From the NCBI GenBank assembly GCA_905194315.1, contig CAJJRX010000017.1:1-43946 (forward strand): a DNA stretch of 43,946 nt, written 5' to 3'. The position numbers and the translations under genes were made by a program. The stretch comes from an uncultured Sutterella sp. Lineage in GTDB: Bacteria > Pseudomonadota > Gammaproteobacteria > Burkholderiales > Burkholderiaceae_F. Position 1 is the first letter of the stretch. Each line of letters begins with the position of its first letter. The notes under the pieces were generated by a model. The model had not been told where the DNA came from and did no database searches. It worked only from the letters and a program-made list of their open reading frames with translations. Below, piece by piece: positions 32,115 through 40,310 of the stretch.

Positions 32115-33535
32115 GTGTGAGATTTTTAAGAGACTGCATGATAGCAACTGTCGGATTTCTGCTTATTTTTGACGTTGCTGCCTTTGAAAGTCGGACAGTT
32201 CCACCCGTCACTGACGTGGTTGTTGTAGGGGCAGGAGGAGCCGGTCTCGCAGCCGCCACTACCGTTGCGCAGGCAGGACTTAGCGTTGTTATTCTGGAAA
32301 AAATGTCTGCAATTGGAGGAAATACCCTTCGATCAGGAGGCTTTTTTAACGCTGTTGGAGCGGAGCAGAAAGCAAAAAAAGCTGATAGTGAGGCTCTGTA
32401 CTATAACCAGATGATGGTGTCGGGAGCGGGGGAAAATACTCCTGCGGTTGTTGAGGTCTTCACGAGAGAAACATACCCTACTCTTCAATGGCTGCAGTCC
32501 TTAGGACTACAGTTTCAGACAAAACCTCAGGAGGTATGGGGATCTGAGTGGCCAAGGGGATATAAGCCTTTTGAACCGAGAGGTCATGGATATATCCGGG
32601 TTTTATCAGCGGAACTCTTGAAAAGAGGTGGAATGATATATACCCAGACTCGTGTTAAGAAAATTACGGTTTCCGAGGATGGTGGCGTTCAGGGGGTTGA
32701 GTATGAAAGAAATGGGCAAAAGGGTGAGATAACAGCCAGAAAAGCCATAGTCCTAGCGTCGGGTGGTTTTTCTGCAAACAGGGAAATGATCCAGAAATAT
32801 GCTCCACAGTGGGCAGGGCTACCGACGGATAACAACCCCGGAAATACAGGTGATTTGCTGATTGCGGCAGAAAATATTGGCGCTCATATTGTAGGGATGC
32901 AGAATGTTCAGGTGGTGCCTGGTGGTCCTGTTGGACAAGGGTTTCAGGTCAGACTGGATATTGATATTTCCAGGTCAATATTGGTTGATGGCAGAGGTAA
33001 CAGGTTTATCGAAGAAGACTCCGCCCGAAATTTGCTGTCAAGCGCCGTTTTACAAAGAAAAGCCGTGGGCGTCTACAGTCTTACAGATCAGCAAACGGTG
33101 AACAGCTATGACATTGTGACGAGAAAGGATATTTATCGGGGTTTAGAAACAGGGTCTGCCTACAGAGCTGATACGCTGGAGGAACTTGCACGTTTAACAC
33201 ATATGGATGCCGAAGTTCTGCTTGCCACCGTTCGCGCTTATAACCAGGAAGTGAAAGAAAAACAAGGAAAATGTGCTCGCTTAAACTGTCAACCACTCTC
33301 AACCGGGCCATTTTGGGCGTCTCCCATAGATTTGACTGTACATTCAACCCTGGGAGGAATTCGTATTGATGAGTCTGCTCATGTCCTTCGAAGAGATGGG
33401 ACAGTCATACCCAGACTTTATGCGGCTGGCGAAGTGACCGGTAATGTGCATGGTCAGAATCGTATGGGGGGAAATGGTATTACAGATGCCATTACTTTCG
33501 GAAGAATTGCCGGGTTAGCCATTACAAAGGAGTGA
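32111..33535 (+). CDS. Periplasmic FAD-dependent reductase of the flavocytochrome c (fumarate/urocanate reductase-like) family
   Basis: A 474-residue flavoprotein. A signal peptide (about 8-24) precedes the FAD-binding motif VVVGAGGAGLAAATTVAQAG (about 36-55) and the family's second FAD site at the C-terminus (LYAAGEVTGNVHGQNRMGGN, then ITDAITFGRIAG). The catalytic arginine region (GNRFIEEDSARNLLSSAVL) and the later arginine in QNRMGG are kept, but the HHTMGG motif of fumarate reductase reads HSTLGG, so the second histidine is a serine. This points to a substrate other than fumarate. There is no CxxCH, so electrons must come from a separate cytochrome not in this window. The gene is visibly more AT-rich than its neighbours, suggesting recent gain. 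GTG start overlaps the regulator stop. Confidence 0.87.
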   Translation: MSVRFLRDCMIATVGFLLIFDVAAFESRTVPPVTDVVVVGAGGAGLAAATTVAQAGLSVVILEKMSAIGGNTLRSGGFFNAVGAEQKAKKADSEALYYNQMMVSGAGENTPAVVEVFTRETYPTLQWLQSLGLQFQTKPQEVWGSEWPRGYKPFEPRGHGYIRVLSAELLKRGGMIYTQTRVKKITVSEDGGVQGVEYERNGQKGEITARKAIVLASGGFSANREMIQKYAPQWAGLPTDNNPGNTGDLLIAAENIGAHIVGMQNVQVVPGGPVGQGFQVRLDIDISRSILVDGRGNRFIEEDSARNLLSSAVLQRKAVGVYSLTDQQTVNSYDIVTRKDIYRGLETGSAYRADTLEELARLTHMDAEVLLATVRAYNQEVKEKQGKCARLNCQPLSTGPFWASPIDLTVHSTLGGIRIDESAHVLRRDGTVIPRLYAAGEVTGNVHGQNRMGGNGITDAITFGRIAGLAITKE

Positions 33536-33830
33536 GAGATAAACCGCAGACGATAAGCAAATGCCAAGCGCAAGGTTAGTTTGACCCATCAGGCGCAATC
33601 TTCTTTTGTGTTGTTTTTTTCTGCTTTTTCAGGATTTGAGAATGACAAAAAGAGCACGTTTTGTGAGAAAAAAAGCTTTTGGAAAATCAGCACTTTCTGT
33701 AAAATATTCTGAGAAAGAGCCGGGCTCTGCAGCCGCTGTGAAATACCTGTCACAGTAAGCATTTCCCTCATCACTGACTCTCGCATCAAGCCCGGTATAA
33801 AAACAACAATTCTGCTTCAAGGAGACAAGT

Positions 33831-35177
33831 ATGCTCGGACTTTATCCCACATGGCTGGAGCCTGGTGTGGGAAGCGGGTGGGTTATCGCAATTATTGCGA
33901 CAATTCACGTTCTTTTCTCTCATGCCTCCGTGGGCGGAGCAATGCTTTTTGGCTGGCTTGCAAATGTGGCCGTGCGCAAAAACCGCCCGGAATATCTCAG
34001 TTTTATCCGCCGCTACGGTCTGTTTCTGCTGATCTTCAGTTATGTGCTGGGATCCATCACAGGCCCCGGTATCTGGTTTTCCGCCACGATAGCCTCGCCG
34101 CGCGGCATTTCCACACTGATTCATAGTTTTGTCTGGGTCTGGGCAACGGAATGGGTCTTTTTCATTATTGAGGTGATCGGTGTCTACCTGCTCATCTATC
34201 TCGCCGGCAAGGTGGATGCGAAAACCCACACCCGAATCTCCATCATTTTCGGTATCGCTTCGGTAGCCACGCTTCTGGTGATCGTCGGTGTGCTCAGTTT
34301 CATGATGTGGCCGGGGTCGGCTGACTGGTACACCACGGGCGGAGTGCTTAACGCCTTCTTCGGTGAAAACACCTTCGCTCAGGTTCTCACCCGTCTTGCC
34401 ATGGTGATGACGATTACCGCCGTGGTCGGCGGTATGGTGGCCGCGCGGTTTACCCGTCCGGAAGAAAAGGCCCCCATCGTGCGTACGCTTGGTGTTTTTG
34501 GCCTCATTGGTGCCGCGGTTGGCTATGGTGCGTTCCAGTGGTACATGCACACGCTGCCTGCCAATGCCTATGAGCTCATCTACACGAGACTGCCTGCGCA
34601 CTTCGGTGAGATGATGCTTGTGTGCGTGGGGGTTACCTCGCTCTGGTTTGTGCTCACCATGCTCAAGCCGGGTCTGGTGCGGGTCTTGAGCGCAGCGGTG
34701 ATGACGCTTGTCATTCTTGTGCTCGGTATCGCACCGGAGGAAATGTCCCGCGAAATTCTCCGCAAACCCTGGATTGCCGGACAGTATCTGTATGCCAATC
34801 AGCTGATCGGACGGGATGTGCCCGCGCTAGGCATCAGAAATGAAATGCCGCTCGTTGCGCAAAAGGGTATTCTCAAGCTGCATCCGTTTGTGCCGGAAAA
34901 TCTCAGAACGGTAACGCCGGAAAATCAGCTTGAGGCCGGCCGGGTGATTGCGCTCACGATGTGCAGTAACTGCCACTCGCTCACAACCTCCGGCGTGCGT
35001 CCTCTCTACAGATACTTCCCTGTGAATTCCACTCAGGACAGTATTGCCGAGTATCTTGGCGCTGGGCTTTACCGCGGTCATACGATGTATATGCCGCCCG
35101 TGCCGCTGCCCGCCGATGAACGTCAGGCGCTCGCTCGCTACATCAGCACGCTTGACCGGAAAGCCGGACAGAAGTAA
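33831..35177 (+). CDS. CydA-like membrane subunit with C-terminal heme-c domain
   Basis: A 448-residue protein. The first about 325 residues hold about eight membrane helices resembling the quinol-oxidase subunit CydA: histidines 26 and 31 in IHVLFSHASVGGAM, then SITGPGIWFSATIASP and ATEWVFFIIEVIGVYLL, which corresponds to the CydA FFLE-type helix. After a linker, a cytochrome c domain follows with heme motif CSNCH (378-382) and a likely methionine ligand in GHTMYMPP. No CydB gene is near. The start ATG at 33831 follows AAGGAGA. It probably takes electrons from quinol and passes them to heme c and the diheme protein encoded downstream; oxidase, NO reductase or quinol:cytochrome c activity cannot be told apart. 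Confidence 0.75.
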   Translation: MLGLYPTWLEPGVGSGWVIAIIATIHVLFSHASVGGAMLFGWLANVAVRKNRPEYLSFIRRYGLFLLIFSYVLGSITGPGIWFSATIASPRGISTLIHSFVWVWATEWVFFIIEVIGVYLLIYLAGKVDAKTHTRISIIFGIASVATLLVIVGVLSFMMWPGSADWYTTGGVLNAFFGENTFAQVLTRLAMVMTITAVVGGMVAARFTRPEEKAPIVRTLGVFGLIGAAVGYGAFQWYMHTLPANAYELIYTRLPAHFGEMMLVCVGVTSLWFVLTMLKPGLVRVLSAAVMTLVILVLGIAPEEMSREILRKPWIAGQYLYANQLIGRDVPALGIRNEMPLVAQKGILKLHPFVPENLRTVTPENQLEAGRVIALTMCSNCHSLTTSGVRPLYRYFPVNSTQDSIAEYLGAGLYRGHTMYMPPVPLPADERQALARYISTLDRKAGQK

Positions 35178-35192
35178 GGGGAGGGTGAACAA

Positions 35193-36437
35193 ATGAATGC
35201 AACAGTACTCAACAGCCTGATGGATGTCGCAGGCGCACCTGCCCATCCGCTGGTTTTCCTTGTGCTCGGGGTGGTGACCTTCGCACTGCATATTGCCGCA
35301 GTCAGTCTGATGCTCGGCACACTCGGGCTGTCGGCCTGGGGTGCTTTCAGCCGATCCCCGTATGCCGGGCGGCTCTCGCACACGCTGATGATGACGGCAA
35401 AGGTCTCTGTCGCCTTTGCAGTTGTGCTCGGGGTGGCGCCGCTCCTGTTCGTGCAGGTGATCTATGACAGCTACTGGTATGTCTCGAATGTGCTCTCGGC
35501 ATGGTGGCTGATGATTTTCGTGGTCATCCTGATCGCAGCCTATCTCGGTCTTTACCGTGCCTACGGGCTCAATCACACCTACCTTGAGGACGGCACGCCC
35601 GTGCCGGTGCACGGTGAGGTCAGAGGCGGGATGTGGCTGGTGGCCTCGCTTGTTCTGCTTCTGGGCTGCGGTGCGATTATGCACGTTCTGGCCAATCAGG
35701 CGCTTTTCCCTGAACGCTGGATGAGCTGGTATGCGCCGGGCGGGGTGGTCAATCCTGACGGTCGCTCCCTGCACTATGCCCTGCTGCCGCGTCTGATCTT
35801 CTTCCTGAGCCTGTCGCTGCCAGTGACGGCTGGCTGGCTCTTTGCTCTTCGCCGCTATCTGATCAACGGTGGGGAAACCGATACGGGCTACCTCGGGTAC
35901 ATTGAATCCATGGCTCACCGCTTTGCCCTGGCGGGGGCTGTGCTCGTTGCCGTGTCAGGCGCGGCCTGGATGATGATGCTGCCCGAATCCATGGTCTGGT
36001 TCCGCCAGTCGGTCTGGGTCGGTATCGGTCTGATTCCTCTGATTTTCTTCTTTGTCATGAGTCCGGTGCAGAAAAAGCGCCGTCTGTGCATTCCCTGCGG
36101 GTATCTTGCCTTTGTGATGTCGCTGGTGATGGTGATCATTCTTGCCGCACTGCGCGAGGTGATGCGTTACGGTACGCTTCTGAGCGCCTACGGCTGGAAT
36201 GCGCTTGATTACAAGGTGAATATGGACTGGCCCACGACCATTATCTTTTTCACGACCTTTGTCGTGGTGGGCGGTCTGAATATCACCTATCTGACGCTGC
36301 TTGCCTTCAAGAGCGGTCATGAGAAGGGGGTGTATACACCGGGGCCGGCACTCAACCGTCTCGGTCAGGCCTGCGTGGTTTCACTTGTGGCCTGGGTTGT
36401 CGCCTATTTTGCGATCGGTCTTTCGGTTGTGTCCTAA
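35193..36437 (+). CDS. Second CydA-like polytopic membrane subunit
   Basis: A 414-residue membrane protein with about nine to ten hydrophobic segments, 15 bp after the heme-c subunit (ribosome site GGGGAGG). Its start (PAHPLVFLVLGVVTFALHIAA) resembles the start of the preceding protein, with histidines at about 18 and 32, suggesting a diverged CydA-type paralogue that takes the place of CydB. Other conserved-looking polar positions in helices: YDSYWYVSNVLSAWWL, MLPESMVWFRQSVW. No CxxCH. It is likely to form a membrane heterodimer with its neighbour. The family name is uncertain; confidence is for the gene and its membrane nature. Confidence 0.7.
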   Translation: MNATVLNSLMDVAGAPAHPLVFLVLGVVTFALHIAAVSLMLGTLGLSAWGAFSRSPYAGRLSHTLMMTAKVSVAFAVVLGVAPLLFVQVIYDSYWYVSNVLSAWWLMIFVVILIAAYLGLYRAYGLNHTYLEDGTPVPVHGEVRGGMWLVASLVLLLGCGAIMHVLANQALFPERWMSWYAPGGVVNPDGRSLHYALLPRLIFFLSLSLPVTAGWLFALRRYLINGGETDTGYLGYIESMAHRFALAGAVLVAVSGAAWMMMLPESMVWFRQSVWVGIGLIPLIFFFVMSPVQKKRRLCIPCGYLAFVMSLVMVIILAALREVMRYGTLLSAYGWNALDYKVNMDWPTTIIFFTTFVVVGGLNITYLTLLAFKSGHEKGVYTPGPALNRLGQACVVSLVAWVVAYFAIGLSVVS

Positions 36438-36457
36438 TCCCGGGGAGGAATCAAAAA

Positions 36458-37204
36458 ATGTTGAAAGTCAAATCCGTAACCCTGGGATGCCTTGCCGTTC
36501 TGGGTTCTCTGCTCAGCCTGACGGCTTCAGGTGCCGCGCCCGAGTGGACACCTGAGTCGCTCTCCCAGGCGGTTTCCGCACTGCCTCAGGGCAATGCGGA
36601 GAAGGGACGTGAAGTGCACACGAAGTTGATGTGCGCAGGCTGCCACGGTCCGGCCGGTCTTGCTGCAATGGGGAATTTTCCGCATGTGGCCGGTCAGCCT
36701 GAGGCGGTGACGAAAAAGTCCATGCTGGATTACCGCTCCGGCCGTCGGGCACAGGGTGCCGCCATGATGATGGCCGGGATGGCCGCCCGGGTGAGTGATG
36801 AGCAGATCGCCGATCTTGCCGCCTTCTATGCGGCTGCGCCTGGCAGTCCCGGCAAAGCCCCCAAGGCTGATGACAAGACACCTGCGATTGATGATGCCGC
36901 AGTGATGGTGCTGGTGAAAAAGGGTGACCGTACCCGCGGACTTACGCCCTGCGCCGCCTGTCATGGTGCCGGCGCATCCGGCAACCCCAATGGTGAGGTA
37001 CCGGTGATTCACGGTCAGAGTGCCGACTATCTCAAGGCTACACTCAAAAGCTACCGCTCCGGTGAACGCAGCTCGGATCTTCTCAAAGAGATGCGTGTGT
37101 TTGCCCGTGTGCTCACTGATGAAGAGATTGAGGGGCTGGCCAGATATTACGGCTCACAGCCCGGTCGTGGCGCTGCAGCGCCTAAAGCAGCGCCGGCAAA
37201 ATAA
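36458..37204 (+). CDS. Diheme cytochrome c4-like periplasmic protein
   Basis: A 248-residue protein with a signal peptide (about 1-26) and two class I cytochrome c domains, each with a heme motif: CAGCH (59-63) and CAACH (165-169), plus methionine-rich stretches (MMMAGMAARVSDEQIADLAAFYA; FARVLTDEEIEGLARYYGSQP) typical of cytochrome c4. It has 20 bp spacing from the membrane subunit and a good ribosome site (GGGGAGG). It likely shuttles electrons between the membrane pair and other periplasmic enzymes. A short Ala/Lys/Pro tail ends the protein. Confidence 0.88.
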   Translation: MLKVKSVTLGCLAVLGSLLSLTASGAAPEWTPESLSQAVSALPQGNAEKGREVHTKLMCAGCHGPAGLAAMGNFPHVAGQPEAVTKKSMLDYRSGRRAQGAAMMMAGMAARVSDEQIADLAAFYAAAPGSPGKAPKADDKTPAIDDAAVMVLVKKGDRTRGLTPCAACHGAGASGNPNGEVPVIHGQSADYLKATLKSYRSGERSSDLLKEMRVFARVLTDEEIEGLARYYGSQPGRGAAAPKAAPAK

Positions 37205-37241
37205 GCAGGGCTGAAGAGAAAGCCTCTCTCAGGAGGACAAT

Positions 37242-37276
37242 ACCGGCGGTTTCACTGGGTGGCCGCCGGTTTTTTC
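37242..37276 (+). terminator. Terminator after the cytochrome gene set
   Basis: ACCGGCGG (37242-37249) pairs with CCGCCGGT (37263-37270), followed by T6. It sits before the converging DMT gene. Confidence 0.88.
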
Positions 37277-37282
37277 TGAGAC

Positions 37283-38182
37283 TCATCCGGCGTTCTGAGC
37301 GGCGCGTCTTTTCTCTTCGAGTTTTTCCGCTCGCTTGGTATTGATGGTGGCAAAGGCGCCGGAGATGATAATCAGCACCACACCGGCAATCGAAACCCAG
37401 GTGACGCGCTCATCAAAGAGCAGCACGCCCGTGAGCAGGGAGAAGGGGATGGCGGAAAATCCGAGCAGCGAGCTCAGCAGCAGATTGCCGTAGGCATAGC
37501 TGCGTGTTGAAGAGATCTGCCCGAGAGTGGCAAAGATACTCATCCCGACAATTCCGATGGCGGATTTTGTGTCAGGGATGTGAAACCCGCCCTCGAGTCC
37601 GATGGTGCCTGCCACGGCAAACACTGTACAGAGCAGCGTGAAATAAAAGACGATACGCCAGGACGGCTCTTTCGTGTCCCCCATCTTTTTCATCTGCCAG
37701 TACACGATCAGGTCGATCAGAGAGACAAAAAGACAGATCAGTGCGGGGATGAGCTCATCGCTTTTAAGAGCGGGCTGCAGCACCACCGTGACGCCGATGA
37801 ATCCGGTAATGGTCGGAACGATTAATCCCCAGGGCGGCGTGGTGTGCCGCATGAGGGCGAGCACGGCAAAGTTTGCCGCCATAAAGAGCGGGGTGGTGTA
37901 GATGAGCGTCATATTGGTGCCGAAGTCCATCCGTGCCAGGGTGTAGAACCACAGCACGATGGAGAGGCAACCGAAAAATGACCGGCCCAGATGAAGTTTC
38001 CAGAGATGGGTGCGGACCGTGTTACCGGTACGGTACACGAAAACAGAAATCAGAATGACGCCGATCAGAGAGCGGTAGAAAACAAGTTCAAACGCACCCA
38101 GTTGATCGGAGCACAGTTTCACAAATGCCGCCATGATACAGAAGGAGGCGGCCGCTGCCAGAGACCAGAGGGACTGCTTCAT
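37283..38182 (-). CDS. DMT-family (EamA) permease
   Basis: A 299-residue inner-membrane protein with about ten hydrophobic helices in two EamA repeats, beginning MKQSLWSLAAAASFCIMAAFVKL and including the typical mid-protein FYRSLIGVILISVFVYRTG and second-repeat RSYAYGNLLLSSLLGFSAIPFS. It belongs to the drug/metabolite transporter superfamily; the substrate is unknown. It is not close to RarD. It lies 155 bp downstream of the M20 peptidase on the same strand, with a hairpin between. Confidence 0.85.
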   Translation of the reverse strand: MKQSLWSLAAAASFCIMAAFVKLCSDQLGAFELVFYRSLIGVILISVFVYRTGNTVRTHLWKLHLGRSFFGCLSIVLWFYTLARMDFGTNMTLIYTTPLFMAANFAVLALMRHTTPPWGLIVPTITGFIGVTVVLQPALKSDELIPALICLFVSLIDLIVYWQMKKMGDTKEPSWRIVFYFTLLCTVFAVAGTIGLEGGFHIPDTKSAIGIVGMSIFATLGQISSTRSYAYGNLLLSSLLGFSAIPFSLLTGVLLFDERVTWVSIAGVVLIIISGAFATINTKRAEKLEEKRRAAQNAG

Positions 38183-38283
38183 AAAAAAACGCTGCCGGAT
38201 AGTGTGCCTACGAGTGTAGCTGAACGGCTGCTGCCGTTGGCCGGGTGGCGGCGGCTAACCTCACTATGTCTGCCTTAGCTCAA

Positions 38284-38315
38284 CTGCAGAAGGTAAAACT
38301 ATGTGCCTTCTGCAG
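38284..38315. terminator. Hairpin between the M20 peptidase and DMT genes
   Basis: CTGCAGAAGG (38284-38293) pairs perfectly with CCTTCTGCAG (38306-38315) over a 12-base loop. On the minus strand it lies 22 bp after the peptidase stop but has no T run, so termination is likely but not certain. Confidence 0.5.
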
Positions 38316-38337
38316 AGAGCAGTCACGCGGTTTCCTC

Positions 38338-39624
38338 TTACAGAGGCATTTTCGCCAGGCGCGGAAGAACTGGTGCACAGCCGTCGGTGCCCACGAGTGC
38401 CAGGGCGGTGAGAATGGCAAGCTGCGGTCCGAGGTGAATATCCTCGAAGACAAAATTCTCCTGCGGCGTGTGTGCACCCCGTCCGATGCCGCCCGAAGAG
38501 ATACAGGTGGCAGGGATGCCCATGGACATCGGTTTGTTGGCATCCGTGGAGGCACTGTCATATTTGGTGAGCGGAATACCGAGCACTTTCTGTGCACTGC
38601 GCGCACACTGCAGCACGGGACACTCCACCGGGCGCTGACCGGCGGGCCGGCTGCCGATCTGCTCGAAACTCACTTTCAGTTTGAGCGACTCATCGGTGAT
38701 ATTCCAGCGGGCGTTTTCCTGTTCGATGGCCTTGTTAAAGAGCGGCAGTATCTGCCCCTCCACAGCAAGCAGCGCCGCATTGTCGACACTGCGCATATCC
38801 ACATCAACCTGCGCAGAGGGGGCAATCGTATTGACACTCGTACCGCCCCGGACCAGTCCGACAGAGAAGGTGGTTCTCGGCTCGGCAGGCACCTCGAGAT
38901 CGGCCACCATGCTGATGGCGCGGCCCATGGCATGGACGGCGGAGGGGGCGCGACCGAAATCCGCCCAGCTGTGCCCGCCCGGCCCCGTGATGGTGATGCG
39001 CCAGCGGTGAGAGCCGGTGGCGCCGCAGAGAATCCGCCGCACATCGCTCGAGTCCAGCGCGAGGAAGCCGTCAATGTGCCGTGTACCGTCAAACAGTGCT
39101 TTGGCACCGCGAATATCGCCGTTGCCTTCCTCTCCGACTGTCCCTACGAACAGAAGTGTGCCTTCGGTGACAATATTCTGCTCATTGAGTGCGCGGATGA
39201 TCTGAAGCATGCTTCTGAGGTTCGAGGCGTTGTCACCGAGCCCCGGGCCGTAGTACACGCCGTCGCGCTCTTTCACGCTGACGTCGGTCCCTTCGGGGAA
39301 CACCGTATCCATATGGGCGCCCAGTGCAAGCACAGGCCCCTTGTCCCCAAGCCGGCCGGGACGGCGGCCGACAACGTTCCCGATCGGGTCAGTCACCACG
39401 TCGGTGAGTCCGTAGGCTTTCATCAGTCGTGCGATTTCCGCGGCACGAACCGACTCTTTAAAGGTCGGGGAGGGGATTTCCGAGATGCGGATCTGTTCGG
39501 CTTTGGCAAATTCCGCCTCACTGACGCACTGCTCGAGCGCTGCCTTCACAGTGGCGGTGCCGGCAAGTGTTTTTACGGCGGAGTAGATGTTCTCATCGAG
39601 TGGCAGTGTATTCAGGTCTTGCAT
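38338..39624 (-). CDS. M20-family metallopeptidase
   Basis: A 428-residue soluble enzyme of the M20 family of zinc aminoacylases and peptidases. Metal-binding segments are present: GAHMDTVFP (first histidine and aspartate), GPGLGDNAS (bridging aspartate), VGTVGEEGNGD (catalytic and metal glutamates), FLALDSSD, and the final histidine in GRGAHTPQE. The dimerisation domain lies between about 205 and 320. There is no signal peptide, so it works in the cytoplasm. The exact substrate (peptide, acyl-amino acid or carbamoyl compound) is not shown. Start ATG at 39624 with GGAG upstream. Confidence 0.85.
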   Translation of the reverse strand: MQDLNTLPLDENIYSAVKTLAGTATVKAALEQCVSEAEFAKAEQIRISEIPSPTFKESVRAAEIARLMKAYGLTDVVTDPIGNVVGRRPGRLGDKGPVLALGAHMDTVFPEGTDVSVKERDGVYYGPGLGDNASNLRSMLQIIRALNEQNIVTEGTLLFVGTVGEEGNGDIRGAKALFDGTRHIDGFLALDSSDVRRILCGATGSHRWRITITGPGGHSWADFGRAPSAVHAMGRAISMVADLEVPAEPRTTFSVGLVRGGTSVNTIAPSAQVDVDMRSVDNAALLAVEGQILPLFNKAIEQENARWNITDESLKLKVSFEQIGSRPAGQRPVECPVLQCARSAQKVLGIPLTKYDSASTDANKPMSMGIPATCISSGGIGRGAHTPQENFVFEDIHLGPQLAILTALALVGTDGCAPVLPRLAKMPL

Positions 39625-39796
39625 GGTGACTGACTCCTCAAATAATCTGATCCGCTCTGCCGGTCAGGCAGAGCCGTATAAACCATTGTAAAGGAGTTGC
39701 GGTGCGCTCGGCGGGCGGCGGGCTGGTCGAAACTCTCCCGAAGGAGCCGCGGACTTGCTAGACTTTCCGGGACAACTATCCGGAAGGAAAAAACCG

Positions 39797-40201
39797 ATGA
39801 AAGTGATTAAAGTGGTTGCCGCCGTGCTTTACAACGACGGCAAGGTGCTGGCAACGCAGCGTGCGAGCGGAGAGCTCAAAGGCGGCTGGGAATTCCCGGG
39901 CGGCAAGGTTGAACCCGGTGAGACACGGGAGGCGGCGATTGTGCGTGAGATCAGAGAGGAGCTTGCGGTGGAGATTGTGCCGGTGAAAAATTTCTTCACC
40001 GTTGAACATGATTACGAGAAATTCCATCTCTCCATGGCCTGTTTCTGGTCGCATATCGTTGATAACGCTCAACCGGTGCTCCTTGAGCACTCTGCGGCAA
40101 AGTGGGTAGGCTTTGAGGAGCTTGACTCGCTTGCGTGGTGCCCGGCCGACAGAAAGGTGGTGAGCGCACTGAAGGCCGCCTGGCCTGAACTTGTGCCGTA
40201 A
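39797..40201 (+). CDS. mutT: MutT-type Nudix hydrolase
   Basis: A 134-residue protein with a full Nudix box (GGKVEPGETREAAIVREI followed by REELAVEI). The start MKVIKVVAAVLYNDGKVLATQR and the GGWEFPGGK segment follow the 8-oxo-dGTP-cleaving MutT family (129 residues in E. coli), which cleans oxidised nucleotides. The ATG at 39797 was chosen over an upstream frame because GGAAGGAA lies nine bases before it. Other small Nudix roles cannot be ruled out. Confidence 0.82.
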   Translation: MKVIKVVAAVLYNDGKVLATQRASGELKGGWEFPGGKVEPGETREAAIVREIREELAVEIVPVKNFFTVEHDYEKFHLSMACFWSHIVDNAQPVLLEHSAAKWVGFEELDSLAWCPADRKVVSALKAAWPELVP

Positions 40202-40310
40202 TGGTTTTCCCGAATCTGCTGCACGGCGGCCGGTCTGCAGGAGTATGCTAAAACAGCTGGCGCACAGAACGAAAAAGTGCGCCGAGGAATGATTTTTGAG
40301 GAGTTGCTCT

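Noticed and set aside
38245..39633. Long open frame on the plus strand (462 codons)
   Set aside because: It is the shadow of the M20 peptidase, whose metal-binding motifs are all present on the minus strand.
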